A stretch of 64,000 nucleotides of DNA from NCBI RefSeq assembly GCF_019139815.1, contig NZ_CP077079.1, positions 3,472,001 to 3,536,000 on the forward strand, in the 5' to 3' direction. The notes beneath the pieces are model-generated. The model was not told the DNA's origin. It saw only the letters and a list, made by a program, of their open reading frames with translations, and ran no database searches. This DNA is from Pseudomonas asgharzadehiana. GTDB lineage: Bacteria > Pseudomonadota > Gammaproteobacteria > Pseudomonadales > Pseudomonadaceae. Numbering within the stretch: the first letter of the stretch is position 1; each line of letters begins with the position of its first letter. A program made the position numbers and the translations under genes. Shown piece after piece: positions 50,499 through 59,432 of this stretch.

Positions 50499-51353
50499 AT
50501 GTCATCGTTTCAAGGTATCTGGGTTCCCGTAGTCACACCGTTCAATCACGGCGCCATCGACTTCATCGGCCTGCGCCGGCTGGTCGGCCATCTGCTGGAA
50601 AAGCACGTGGCCGGGATCATGGTGTGCACCACCACCGGCGAAGCTGCCGCGCTCAGCCGAGAGGAACAACTGGCGGTGCTGGATGCGGTGTTGCAAGTGG
50701 CGCCCGCGCACCGTGTGGTGATGGGCCTGGCAGGCAATAACCAGATTGAGTTGTTGGGGTTTCAGAGCGAAATCCTCAAGCGCCCGGTGGCGGGCTTGCT
50801 GGTGCCGGCGCCAAGTTACATCCGCCCGTCCCAGGCCGGCCTTGCGGCGTTCTTTCGCACCGTGGCGGATGCGTCCAGCGTGCCGATCATTCTCTACGAT
50901 ATTCCCTACCGCACCGGCGCGACCTTTGAGCAGGCCACCTTGCTGAGCATCGTCGCCCATGAGCGCATCGTGGCGATCAAGGACTGTGGCGGCAACCTGG
51001 GTAATACCTTGGCGCTGTTGGCCAGTGGTGAAGTGGACGTGTTGTGCGGCGAGGATGTGCAGATCTTCAACGCCCTGTGCCTGGGTGCCACGGGGGCGAT
51101 TGCGGCGTCGGCCCATGTGCGCACCGAAGAGTTCGTGGCGCTGTGCCAGCAAGTACGGGATAACCAATGGGTCGAAGCGCGGGCCACGTTCTTCGCATTG
51201 TTGCCGCTGATCAACACCTTGTTCATTGAACCCAACCCGGCCCCCGTGAAGGCCGCCCTGGCGTTACAGGGCTTGATCGGCAGCGAGTTGCGGGCACCGC
51301 TGCAAAGCGCCAGCGACGCGACCCGGACTCAACTGAACAGCCTGCTCAGCTAG
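50499..51353 (+). CDS. DapA-family aldolase (4-hydroxy-tetrahydrodipicolinate synthase-like)
   Basis: 284 residues; ATG at 50499 with the ribosome site AGGAGA. (beta/alpha)8 class I aldolase. Schiff-base Lys161 in IVAIKDCGGN, Tyr133 in IILYDIPYRTGA, and the TTTGE pyruvate-binding motif at 44-48 all agree in position with E. coli DapA. It may be a second dihydrodipicolinate synthase or a relative with other aldehyde partners. The lone location, away from other lysine genes, argues for a paralogue. It faces the ycaO gene and shares a bidirectional terminator with it. Confidence 0.88.
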   Translation: MSSFQGIWVPVVTPFNHGAIDFIGLRRLVGHLLEKHVAGIMVCTTTGEAAALSREEQLAVLDAVLQVAPAHRVVMGLAGNNQIELLGFQSEILKRPVAGLLVPAPSYIRPSQAGLAAFFRTVADASSVPIILYDIPYRTGATFEQATLLSIVAHERIVAIKDCGGNLGNTLALLASGEVDVLCGEDVQIFNALCLGATGAIAASAHVRTEEFVALCQQVRDNQWVEARATFFALLPLINTLFIEPNPAPVKAALALQGLIGSELRAPLQSASDATRTQLNSLLS

Positions 51354-51375
51354 CCCCGCGAGCAACCAAGAACCC

Positions 51376-51404
51376 ATGTGGGAGGGGTTTGCGCCCTCCC
51401 ACAT
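51376..51404. terminator. Bidirectional hairpin between dapA-like and ycaO-like genes
   Basis: ATGTGGGAGGG (51376-51386) pairs perfectly with CCCTCCCACAT (51394-51404). The form TGTGGGAGGG...CCCTCCCACA is a very common intergenic repeat in fluorescent pseudomonads. Confidence 0.75.
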
Positions 51405-51420
51405 TGTTGAAACGCCTACA

Positions 51421-53622
51421 TCAGCCTGCCGAGGTGACGCGAGCCCGCGCGCTGTGCAGCTTTTTGTAGCTCTCGATCAAACGCAGATGCCGGTCCAGCC
51501 CTTCCAGCTTGATGCTGGTCGGCGTCAAGCCGTAGAACCGCACGCTGCCGTCCACCGACCCCATCACTGCGTCCATGCGCTCATCGCCGAACATGCGGCG
51601 CAAGTTGACCGCGTAATCCGCCCGTTCCAGGTCGTCGTCCAGTTCTATCTCCAGCACCGCGTTCATCGCCTGATAGAACAGCCCACGTTCGGCGGTATTG
51701 TCGTTGTACTGCAGGAACATCTCTACGCATTCCTTGGCTTCTTCATACTGCTTCAAGGCCAGGAAAATCAGCAGCTTCAACTCCAGGATGGTCAGTTGGC
51801 CCCACGCCGTGTTGTCGTCGAACTCGATGCCGATCAGCGTGGTGATGTCGGTGTAGTCGTCCAGCTCGCTTTCGATCAGGCGCTCGACCAACGCTTGCAG
51901 CTCGTCCTCGTCAAGGCTGTGCAGGTTGAGGATATCGGCGCGGAAGAACAGCGCTTTGTTGGTGTTGTCCCAGATCAGATCGTCCACCGGGTAGATTTCC
52001 GAGTAATCCGGTACCAGGATGCGGCAGGCGGTGGCGCCGAGGTGTTCGTACACCGCCATATAGGTTTCTTTGCCCATGCCTTCGAGAATGCCGAACAAGG
52101 TCGCGGCCTCTTGGGCGTTGGAGTCTTCGCCCTCGCCCGAGAAGTCCCATTCGACAAATTCATATTCCGACTGCGCGCTGAAAAAACGCCACGACACCAC
52201 GCCGCTGGAATCGATGAAGTGTTCGACGAAGTTGTTCGGCTCAGTCACGGCCTGGGCTTCGAAGGTCGGCTGCGGCAAGTCGTTCAAGCCTTCGAAACTG
52301 CGGCCTTGCAGCAGTTCGGTAAGGCTGCGCTCCAGCGCCACTTCCAGGCTTGGGTGAGCGCCGAACGAGGCAAACACGCCGCCGGTGCGCGGGTTCATCA
52401 AGGTCACGCACATCACCGGGAATTCACCGCCCAGCGACGCGTCCTTGACCAGTACCGGGAAGCCCTGGGCCTGCAAGCCCTCAATGCCCGCCACAATGCC
52501 TGGGTACTTGGCCAGCACCTCGGCCGGCACGTCCGGCAGGGCAAATTCCCCTTCGATGATTTCGCGCTTGACCGCCCGCTCGAAGATCTCCGACAGGCAT
52601 TGCACCTGGGCTTCGGCCAAGGTGTTGCCCGCGCTCATACCGTTGCTCAGGTAAAGGTTTTCGATCAGGTTGGACGGGAAGTACACCACCTCGCCATCCG
52701 ACTGGCGCACGAACGGCAGCGAAACAATGCCACGCGCTTCGTTGCCCGAGTTGGTGTCGAACAGGTGCGAGCCGCGCAACTCGCCTTCGCGGTCGTAGAC
52801 CTTGCGGCAGTAGGCGTCGAGGATTTCGCTGGGCAATTCGTCGTTGGGTCCCGGTTGGAACCAGCGCTCATCCGGATAGTGAACGAACGGCGCGTTGGCC
52901 AGTTCCTCACCCCAGAACTGGTCGTTATAGAAGAAGTTGCAATTGAGCCGCTCGATAAACTCGCCCAGCGCCGACGCCAAGGCGCCCTCTTTGGTCGCGC
53001 CCTTGCCGTTGGTGAAGCACATCGGCGAGTGCGCATCGCGAATATGCAGCGACCACACGTTAGGCACGATATTGCGCCACGAGGCGATCTCGATCTTCAT
53101 CCCCAGGCCGGCGAGGATCCCCGACATATTGGCGATGGTCTGCTCCAGCGGCAGGTCCTTGCCGGCAATGTACGTGCCCCCTTGCGAGGTACTGCCGGGC
53201 ATCAACAAGGCCTGGGCATCGGCGTCGAGGTTTTCCACTTCCTCGATCACAAACTCCGGCCCGGCCTGCACCACTTTCTTCACGGTGCAACGGTCGATGG
53301 AGCGCAGGATGCCCTGGCGGTCCTTATCGGAAATATCCGCCGGCAACTCCACCTGGATTTTGAAGATCTGGTTATAGCGGTTTTCCGGGTCGACGATATT
53401 GTTCTGCGACAGGCGAATATTGTCGGTGGGGATATTGCGGGTCTGGCAGTACAACTTCACAAAGTACGCCGCGCACAACGCCGACGAAGCGAGGAAATAG
53501 TCGAATGGCCCCGGCGCCGAACCATCGCCCTTGTAGCGAATGGGTTGGTCGGCAATCACCGTGAAGTCATCGAACTTGGCTTCAAGCCGGAGGTTGTCGA
53601 GAAAGTTGACCTTGATTTCCAT
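51421..53622 (-). CDS. OsmC-YcaO fusion protein
   Basis: 733 residues from the ATG at 53622. The N terminus (~1-140) is an OsmC-like domain (APGPFDYFLASSALCAAYFV with Cys50 and Cys59, and DRCTVKK with Cys112) of the hydroperoxide-reductase fold. Then the YcaO domain (~180-560; GATKEGALASALGEFIERLN, the ATP-binding Glu-rich set AEAQVQCLSEIFERAVKREI and SLEVALERSLTELLQG), followed by a helical C-terminal part. E. coli YcaO lacks the OsmC part and assists RimO in beta-methylthiolation of ribosomal S12. The fusion has the same core, so this role is the first guess. There are no RiPP precursor-like or cyclodehydratase genes around. Confidence 0.88.
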   Translation of the reverse strand: MEIKVNFLDNLRLEAKFDDFTVIADQPIRYKGDGSAPGPFDYFLASSALCAAYFVKLYCQTRNIPTDNIRLSQNNIVDPENRYNQIFKIQVELPADISDKDRQGILRSIDRCTVKKVVQAGPEFVIEEVENLDADAQALLMPGSTSQGGTYIAGKDLPLEQTIANMSGILAGLGMKIEIASWRNIVPNVWSLHIRDAHSPMCFTNGKGATKEGALASALGEFIERLNCNFFYNDQFWGEELANAPFVHYPDERWFQPGPNDELPSEILDAYCRKVYDREGELRGSHLFDTNSGNEARGIVSLPFVRQSDGEVVYFPSNLIENLYLSNGMSAGNTLAEAQVQCLSEIFERAVKREIIEGEFALPDVPAEVLAKYPGIVAGIEGLQAQGFPVLVKDASLGGEFPVMCVTLMNPRTGGVFASFGAHPSLEVALERSLTELLQGRSFEGLNDLPQPTFEAQAVTEPNNFVEHFIDSSGVVSWRFFSAQSEYEFVEWDFSGEGEDSNAQEAATLFGILEGMGKETYMAVYEHLGATACRILVPDYSEIYPVDDLIWDNTNKALFFRADILNLHSLDEDELQALVERLIESELDDYTDITTLIGIEFDDNTAWGQLTILELKLLIFLALKQYEEAKECVEMFLQYNDNTAERGLFYQAMNAVLEIELDDDLERADYAVNLRRMFGDERMDAVMGSVDGSVRFYGLTPTSIKLEGLDRHLRLIESYKKLHSARARVTSAG

Positions 53623-53784
53623 GGGGGCACACCAGAATACGGGCTAAACAAAAATGGCGGCCATTATGAGGTTTTTCGTCGACTGATTTCAGGCTTTTGA
53701 CCAATGGCGGGAGAAATAGCCCATGTGCATTAATCTTCTGCCGGTTAGTGCCGATGCACTGGGTGCAACCAGGGAGTAGTCGGA

Positions 53785-55350
53785 ATGCGCAATAACCAGC
53801 CCGTAACACAACGCGAAATTTCACTCGCACCATCGCAAAAACTTATCTCTGCCACCGATACGCAGGGTGGCATCACCTACTGTAACGATGCTTTTGTCGA
53901 GATCAGTGGCTTTGAACGAGCCGACCTGATCGGCGCCCCGCAGAACATCGTGCGTCACCCCGACGTACCGCCGGCCGTCTTTGCGCACATGTGGAGTGCG
54001 CTGAAAAAAGGCCTGCCGTGGATGGGGATCGTCAAGAACCGCTCGAAAAACGGCGACCATTACTGGGTCAACGCGTACGTTACGCCGATCTTCGAAGGCA
54101 GCCGGGTGGTGGGTTTCGAGTCGGTGCGGGTCAAGCCCAGCGCCGACGAAATCCGTCGCGCCCAGGCGCTGTATCGACGCCTGGGCCAAGGCAAATCCGG
54201 CGTTTCGCTGCAGGATGCCTGGCTGCCGGCGCTTTTGAGCTGCGCGCCCTATGCCGTCACCGGTGTTGCCGGCGCCCTCGGCGGGCTGTTCCTCAGCGCA
54301 CCGGCCGCCATCGCCGTGGCGGTGGCCGTCGCGGTACCGGTGGGCATGCTCTGCGCACGCTGGCGCCAAGGCAGCACCTTGCGTTTGTTGGAGGGGGTCG
54401 AACCCTCGACGTCGGATGCCTTGATCGCCCAGATGTACAGCGACGCACGCGGCCCTCAAGCGCGGTTGGAAACAGCATTCCTCAGCCAGCATGCACGCCT
54501 GAAAACCTGCCTCACGCGCCTACAGGACAGTGCCGAACAACTCAGCGCGCTGGCCGGGCAATCCGATCAATTGGCGACCGCCAGTTCCAGGGGCCTTGAC
54601 CGTCAGCGCGTCGAAACCGAACAGGTCTCGGCGGCGGTCAACCAGATGGCGGCCACCACCCAGGAAGTCGCGAGCCATGTGCAACGTACCGCCGACGCCA
54701 CCCAGCAAGCCAATGTGCTGACCGGCCGCGGCCGCGAAGTGGCGCGCGATACCCGCGAGGCCATCGAGCGATTGTCTACCGTGGTCGGCGAGACGGGCGC
54801 CACCGTGGCGCAACTGGCCCGCGACAGCGATGAAATCGGCAGCGTGGTGGACGTGATCAAAGGCATCGCCGATCAGACCAACCTGCTGGCGCTCAACGCC
54901 GCCATCGAAGCCGCCCGCGCGGGCGAACAAGGCCGTGGCTTTGCCGTGGTGGCCGATGAAGTGCGCCAACTGGCACAGCGCACCTCGCAGTCCACGACGC
55001 AGATCCACGCCCTGATCACCCAATTGCAAGCGTCTTCCAACAATGCCGTGCTCAGCATGGAAAACGGCCAACGCCAGGCCCAGGAAGGCGTGGCCTGGGT
55101 GCTGGAAGCGGATCAGGCGTTGGTGGGCATCAGCGAAGCGGTGTCGCACATTACGGAGATGACCACCCAGATCGCCGCCGCCACCGAAGAACAAAGTGCC
55201 GTCGCCGAGGAGATCAGCCGCAACATCACCACCATCGCCGAGTTGGCCGACCAGACCTCGCTGCAAGCCCATCAATCCACCGGGTTGAGCAAAGAGCTGA
55301 CCAACACCGCCGCCACTCAATATGCGCTGGTAGAACGTTTCAATCGCTGA
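53785..55350 (+). CDS. Aer-like aerotaxis receptor (PAS-MCP)
   Basis: 521 residues, ATG at 53785 with GGGAG upstream. The N-terminal PAS domain (~15-120; [40 protein letters not shown]) resembles the FAD-binding PAS of E. coli Aer. Two adjacent hydrophobic segments (~150-190, [20 protein letters not shown]) form a membrane hairpin, then the cytoplasmic signalling domain with [20 protein letters not shown]. This is the arrangement for energy or redox taxis rather than for an external ligand. It is divergent from the ycaO gene. Confidence 0.92.
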   Translation: MRNNQPVTQREISLAPSQKLISATDTQGGITYCNDAFVEISGFERADLIGAPQNIVRHPDVPPAVFAHMWSALKKGLPWMGIVKNRSKNGDHYWVNAYVTPIFEGSRVVGFESVRVKPSADEIRRAQALYRRLGQGKSGVSLQDAWLPALLSCAPYAVTGVAGALGGLFLSAPAAIAVAVAVAVPVGMLCARWRQGSTLRLLEGVEPSTSDALIAQMYSDARGPQARLETAFLSQHARLKTCLTRLQDSAEQLSALAGQSDQLATASSRGLDRQRVETEQVSAAVNQMAATTQEVASHVQRTADATQQANVLTGRGREVARDTREAIERLSTVVGETGATVAQLARDSDEIGSVVDVIKGIADQTNLLALNAAIEAARAGEQGRGFAVVADEVRQLAQRTSQSTTQIHALITQLQASSNNAVLSMENGQRQAQEGVAWVLEADQALVGISEAVSHITEMTTQIAAATEEQSAVAEEISRNITTIAELADQTSLQAHQSTGLSKELTNTAATQYALVERFNR

Positions 55351-55367
55351 GTAAAACGCGACGGGGC

Positions 55368-55394
55368 TTGAGCGCGTTGACCAGACGCGCTCAA
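55368..55394. terminator. Bidirectional terminator
   Basis: TTGAGCGCGT (55368-55377) and ACGCGCTCAA (55385-55394) form a perfect 10-bp stem between the convergent aer-like and GNAT genes; it overlaps the stop of the latter. Confidence 0.65.
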
Positions 55395-56068
55395 CCGCGA
55401 GACTGCACGAACAACCGGGCTTTACGCGTCAACTGATCCAGGTGCCGATCCCGCTGTTTCTCAGCGTCCACCATGGCGCGCTTGCCGTGTTTCTGCAGCA
55501 GGTAGGTGTGGATCTGGCGCACCTCCAGCGAGCTGTAGATCGGCGCGACATCCAGCACGCCCATCAAGCCATCGGTGGCGTAGTCGCGGGTGTTCATCAG
55601 CACTTGGGTGCCGCGCGCAGCGCGTACTTGAAAACCCATGGCTTCGAAGGCCGCGACCTTTTCCACCGCACAGGCCAGTTCGGCATGGGGGTAGCGCGCG
55701 AGCACGTCCTGCATCATGCCCCGCGCCACGCCCTGTCGGCGGCAACCGGCCTGCACCGCCATAAAGGCAATGCCGCACGCCTGGGGATCATCCTTGACCG
55801 GCAAGCACAACAAAAAGCCGAGAACCCGCTCGGCATCCTGCGCATCGGTGGCGACGATCAGTTCCACTGCAATGCCCTTGTCGCCCTTCAGCGCCTCCAG
55901 GTACAGGTGCACTTCAAAGCCAATCGCATACTGGTAGATGTTGTAGAGCAGGTTGCTCGGCGGCAGCGCCACGCTACTGATGTCGGTGAGGTTGTCCACC
56001 ACCAGTTGCAGGATCTGGCCATTGATGGTCTCGGGGCACGGCGTGGTGTAGCGGGTAAGGCTGAACAT
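55391..56068 (-). CDS. GNAT-family N-acetyltransferase
   Basis: 225 residues from the ATG at 56068 (MFSLTRYTTPCPETINGQIL); the longer open frame upstream is Cys/Trp-rich noise. GNAT features: VLGFLLCLPVKDDPQACGIA, and the acetyl-CoA pyrophosphate-binding loop in FMAVQAGCRRQGVARGMMQD (Q-x-x-G-x-A/G) followed by AELACAVEKVAAFEAMGFQV. A C-terminal extension of ~60 helical residues (QIHTYLLQKHGKRAMVDAEK) goes beyond the core. Substrate unknown. Convergent to aer-like gene. Confidence 0.85.
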   Translation of the reverse strand: MFSLTRYTTPCPETINGQILQLVVDNLTDISSVALPPSNLLYNIYQYAIGFEVHLYLEALKGDKGIAVELIVATDAQDAERVLGFLLCLPVKDDPQACGIAFMAVQAGCRRQGVARGMMQDVLARYPHAELACAVEKVAAFEAMGFQVRAARGTQVLMNTRDYATDGLMGVLDVAPIYSSLEVRQIHTYLLQKHGKRAMVDAEKQRDRHLDQLTRKARLFVQSRG

Positions 56069-56123
56069 GCAAATTCCTGGGTTTCGCGTCAAGGCGGCGG
56101 CGATTGTACCCGTTGCGCAGGGG

Positions 56124-57005
56124 TTATTGCCCACACACCTCACGCAAGCAGCCACGCAGCCAACGATGGGCGAGGTCCGCGTCCAGCCGTGGGTGCCAGA
56201 GCATCGCCACGGTGAAGGTCGGCAAGCTGACCGGCAGTGCAAAGCAGAACAGGTCGTGGCGGTGGGCGGTGTAGCGCTCGGGCACGCTGGCGATCAAGTC
56301 GCCGTCGCGTGCCAGGGCCATGGCCGTGGAGAAGCCGGCGACGATGCTGGTGATCTGTCGCGTGAAGCCCAAGCGCTCGAGCGCAGCGTCGATCTGACCA
56401 CGGTCCTGCCCGCGACGCGAGACGTAGACGTGCCGGCCCTCGGCAAAACGCTGTGCGCTGATGGCGCCCCGGCTAAGGGGATGGCCCTTGCGCACCACGC
56501 CGATCAAGCGGTCGCGAAACAGCGCCTGGGTCAACACTTCGGGGCTGGCGGCGGGGTCGACCACACCCGTTTCCAGATCCACCCGGCCATCGCGCAGCAA
56601 GGCGCTGTCCTTGTCGGTCTTGTTGACGAAGCGCAGGCGCACCCCAGGCGCCTCTTGGGCGATACGCGCGAGCAACGCCGGGCCCACGTGCTCGACGAAC
56701 TCTTCACTGGTGCGCAGGGTGAAGGTGCGCTCTACCTGATGCATATCCAGGCTCAACGTCGGGCGCAACACGGCGTGTGCGTCCTGCACCAGACGGCTGA
56801 CCTGTTCGCGCAACTCCAGCGCTCGCGGGGTTGGCACCAGGCCACGACCGGCACGCACCAGCAGCGGGTCGCCGGTGGTGTCGCGCAGACGCGCCAGCGC
56901 ACGGCTCATGGCCGAGGCACTCAGGCCCAGGCGCTTGGCTGCGCCGGCAACGCTGCCTTCGGCGAGCAGCACATCCAGGGTGATCAGCAGATTCAGATCG
57001 GGCAT
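56124..57005 (-). CDS. LysR-family transcriptional regulator
   Basis: 293 residues from the ATG at 57005 (MPDLNLLITLDVLLAEGSVA, ribosome site AAGGAG). The helix-turn-helix is in GAAKRLGLSASAMSRALARL; the effector domain follows (RTFTLRTSEEFVEHVGPALL). It belongs to the subgroup with the NodD/SyrM-like start. It is divergent to the MFS transporter at 57119 (113 bp between the starts) and is likely its regulator. Confidence 0.9.
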   Translation of the reverse strand: MPDLNLLITLDVLLAEGSVAGAAKRLGLSASAMSRALARLRDTTGDPLLVRAGRGLVPTPRALELREQVSRLVQDAHAVLRPTLSLDMHQVERTFTLRTSEEFVEHVGPALLARIAQEAPGVRLRFVNKTDKDSALLRDGRVDLETGVVDPAASPEVLTQALFRDRLIGVVRKGHPLSRGAISAQRFAEGRHVYVSRRGQDRGQIDAALERLGFTRQITSIVAGFSTAMALARDGDLIASVPERYTAHRHDLFCFALPVSLPTFTVAMLWHPRLDADLAHRWLRGCLREVCGQ

Positions 57006-57118
57006 CAGCGCTCCTTGGCAGGCGTCATATGCAGGTATTGAGTGCAAACCATGCGCCTTCCGCCATGTTAGGCCACGCCGTAGAGTTGTGACAGTTGCAG
57101 TCACTCAAGGAATCTCCC

Positions 57119-58333
57119 ATGCCCTCCTCCCCACGCGGCGGTCTCGTCAGCCTGTCGTTGTCCATGTTGCTGGCGTCCCTCGGCACCAGCATCGCCAATG
57201 TCGGCCTTCCCAGCCTGGCGCTGGCGTTCGATGCGTCGTTTCACGCGGTGCAGTGGGTGGTGTTGGCCTACCTGCTGGCGATCACGGCCGTCATCGTCAA
57301 TGCCGGCCGCCTGGGTGATCGCCTCGGGCGCCGCCGCCTGCTGCTGGGCGGGTTGCTGTTGTTTACTTTCGCCTGCGGCGTATGCGCCGTGGCGCCGTCG
57401 CTGAATGCGTTGATCGCCGCGCGGGTCCTGCAAGGGCTGGGCGCGGCGAGCATGATGGCGATGGCCCTGGGCATGGTCGGCGATACCGTCACCAAAGAGC
57501 GCACCGGCCGGGCGATGGGCTTGCTCGGCACCGTGTCGGCCGTGGGCACCGCCATGGGGCCCAGCGTGGGTGGGATGCTGCTCAGCCTGTGGAGCTGGCG
57601 CGCGTTATTCCTGGCGGGCATGCCCCTGGGGCTGCTGGCGGTGGCGCTGGCGTGGCGCTGCCTGCCGCCGGATCGGCACGGCACGCAGTCAGCCGCGCGG
57701 TTGAGCCTCTGGGCGCCGCTCAACGATGCAGCGCTGCGCACAGGCCTGGCAATGAGCACGTTGATCGCCGCCGTGATCATGGCCACCTTTGTGGTCGGGC
57801 CGTTTTACCTGTCCCGCGGCCTGGGCCTGGGCCCTGAGTGGATGGGCCTGGCGCTGGCCGTCGGGCCGTGCGTCGCGGCGCTCACCGGCGTACCCGCCGG
57901 CCGCCTCACCGACCGCCTCGGCAGCCAGCGCATGACACGCGCCGGGCTGGGCATTCTGCTGTGTGGCGCGCTGCTGCTGTCGTTGACTTCGGGGTTGATT
58001 GCCTACCTGGCCGCGCTGATGATCCTGACCACGGGTTACAGCCTGTTCCAGGCCGCCAATAACACAGGCGTCATGAGCGATGTGGAGGCCGCACGCCGGG
58101 GGACAATCTCCGGTTTGCTCAACCTGTCGCGCAATCTGGGCCTGATTGTCGGCACCTCGGCCCTGGGCGCGGTGTTCGCCTGGGTCACCCCCAACGTCAC
58201 CCACGCCGCGCCGCAGGCGGTGACGCATGGCTTGCACGCCACCTTCGCCGTGGCCGTCGGCTTGATCCTGGTCGCCATGGCGATGGCATGGGGCCACACC
58301 TGTGCGGCGAACGGCGTGCAGAACACCCGTTGA
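57119..58333 (+). CDS. MFS drug-efflux-type transporter
   Basis: 404 residues from the ATG at 57119 (CAAGGA upstream). About 12 helices. N-terminal half SMLLASLGTSIANVGLPSLA, AFDASFHAVQWVVLAYLLAI, DRLGRRRLLLGGLLLFTFAC and the motif C-like GTVSAVGTAMGPSVGGMLLS, all like DHA (Bcr/EmrB-type) drug:H+ antiporters. The motif C (GxxxGPxxGG) marks an antiporter. Paired with a divergent LysR regulator. It probably exports an antibiotic or a natural compound. Confidence 0.9.
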   Translation: MPSSPRGGLVSLSLSMLLASLGTSIANVGLPSLALAFDASFHAVQWVVLAYLLAITAVIVNAGRLGDRLGRRRLLLGGLLLFTFACGVCAVAPSLNALIAARVLQGLGAASMMAMALGMVGDTVTKERTGRAMGLLGTVSAVGTAMGPSVGGMLLSLWSWRALFLAGMPLGLLAVALAWRCLPPDRHGTQSAARLSLWAPLNDAALRTGLAMSTLIAAVIMATFVVGPFYLSRGLGLGPEWMGLALAVGPCVAALTGVPAGRLTDRLGSQRMTRAGLGILLCGALLLSLTSGLIAYLAALMILTTGYSLFQAANNTGVMSDVEAARRGTISGLLNLSRNLGLIVGTSALGAVFAWVTPNVTHAAPQAVTHGLHATFAVAVGLILVAMAMAWGHTCAANGVQNTR

Positions 58334-58414
58334 GGCAAAAAAACAAAAAAGGCGTTGCGCCAGACCGGGTTACATCGCGCATCATGGGCACTTTCAAGCT
58401 CAAGGGTAACGTCC

Positions 58415-59266
58415 ATGCGCGTTCTGTCATTGATGATGGGCCTCACGACGCTGGCCGCCAGTACGGTGTTCTGCGCCAGCGCGATGGCGAATGAAGAAAG
58501 TCAGTTGGTACAACAGATCAACCAATACCGCAGCCAGGTGCAGCGCTGCGGTGACCAGGGTTCCCAGGAACTGCCACCGTTGGCCAGCGACACGCGGCTG
58601 GTGCTCCCGGCCAACAACGTCGGCGATTTGCAGCAGGCCCTGGCCCGCGCCGCTTACCCGATGGTGAATGTGCAGGCCATCAGCCTGTCCGGCCCCAAGG
58701 ATGCCCAGGCCGCCATGAAGGCCGTGCGCGAAAGCTTCTGCCGGGTGGTGCTGGACCCGCAATTCGTCGACATCGGCGTGAGCAACAGCGGCCAGGACTG
58801 GCGCATCGTGCTGGCCCGCCCGCTGCTATCGAGCGGCCTGGGCGACTGGCAAACCGAAGGCAGGAAACTGCTGGACCTGATCAACACCGCCCGCGTCCAA
58901 CCCCGCCAATGCGGCGCCCAGGCATTCAGCGCAACCACGCCGCTGTCGTGGAACGACACCCTGGCCAGCGCCGCCAACAGCCATACCCGAAACATGGCCA
59001 ACGGCAACTTCTTCGACCACCTGGACCACGACGGCCGCACCCCTGGCGACCGCGCCGAACTGGCCGGGTACATCGCGAAGAACATCGGCGAAAATATTGC
59101 CGCCGGCCTGGATACCCCACGCAAAGTCGTCGATGGCTGGCTCGCCAGCCCCGGTCACTGCGCCAACCTGATGAACCCGCAATTTCGTGAACTGGGCGCC
59201 GCGTATGCGATGGACCCCAAGAGCGATGCGGGCATCTACTGGACCGGTCTGTTCGGCACGCAATAA
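58415..59266 (+). CDS. Exported CAP-domain (SCP/PR1-like) protein
   Basis: 283 residues. Signal peptide ~1-25 (MRVLSLMMGLTTLAASTVFC, ASAMA). Residues ~26-150 are an additional domain with Cys and the QVQRCGDQGSQELPPLASDT segment; the C-terminal ~135 residues are a CAP domain: LLDLINTARVQPRQCGAQAF, NSHTRNMANGNFFDHLDHDG, KNIGENIAAGLDTPRKVVDG and PGHCANLMNPQFRELGAAYA. The His and Glu residues of the CAP cavity (NHT-H, GENI) are kept. Bacterial CAP proteins of this form are periplasmic or secreted, with unclear functions. Confidence 0.88.
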   Translation: MRVLSLMMGLTTLAASTVFCASAMANEESQLVQQINQYRSQVQRCGDQGSQELPPLASDTRLVLPANNVGDLQQALARAAYPMVNVQAISLSGPKDAQAAMKAVRESFCRVVLDPQFVDIGVSNSGQDWRIVLARPLLSSGLGDWQTEGRKLLDLINTARVQPRQCGAQAFSATTPLSWNDTLASAANSHTRNMANGNFFDHLDHDGRTPGDRAELAGYIAKNIGENIAAGLDTPRKVVDGWLASPGHCANLMNPQFRELGAAYAMDPKSDAGIYWTGLFGTQ

Positions 59267-59432
59267 CGGGCTGGGCCAACACCCGGCGGGCGGCCCGGCC
59301 TGCTCAAACGCATAGAGCAGCCAGCCGCCCGCTCGCGGATATTCGCGCTGAACTGACAGCGTCGGCACGGGTCTGTAGCTTTGCGCCGGGCATTCAAGCG
59401 CGCTGTGGATTCTGGTTAAAGGTGTTCTCCCA

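Noticed and set aside
51421..53622. RiPP (azoline) biosynthetic cluster around YcaO
   Set aside because: No precursor-like short gene, E1-like partner, dehydrogenase or exporter adjoins it; the protein is of the E. coli YcaO type.
51376..53700. A 774-codon open frame antisense to the OsmC-YcaO gene
   Set aside because: Product is His/Gln/Arg-rich without family motifs; it mirrors the codon bias of the real minus-strand gene with recognisable domains.
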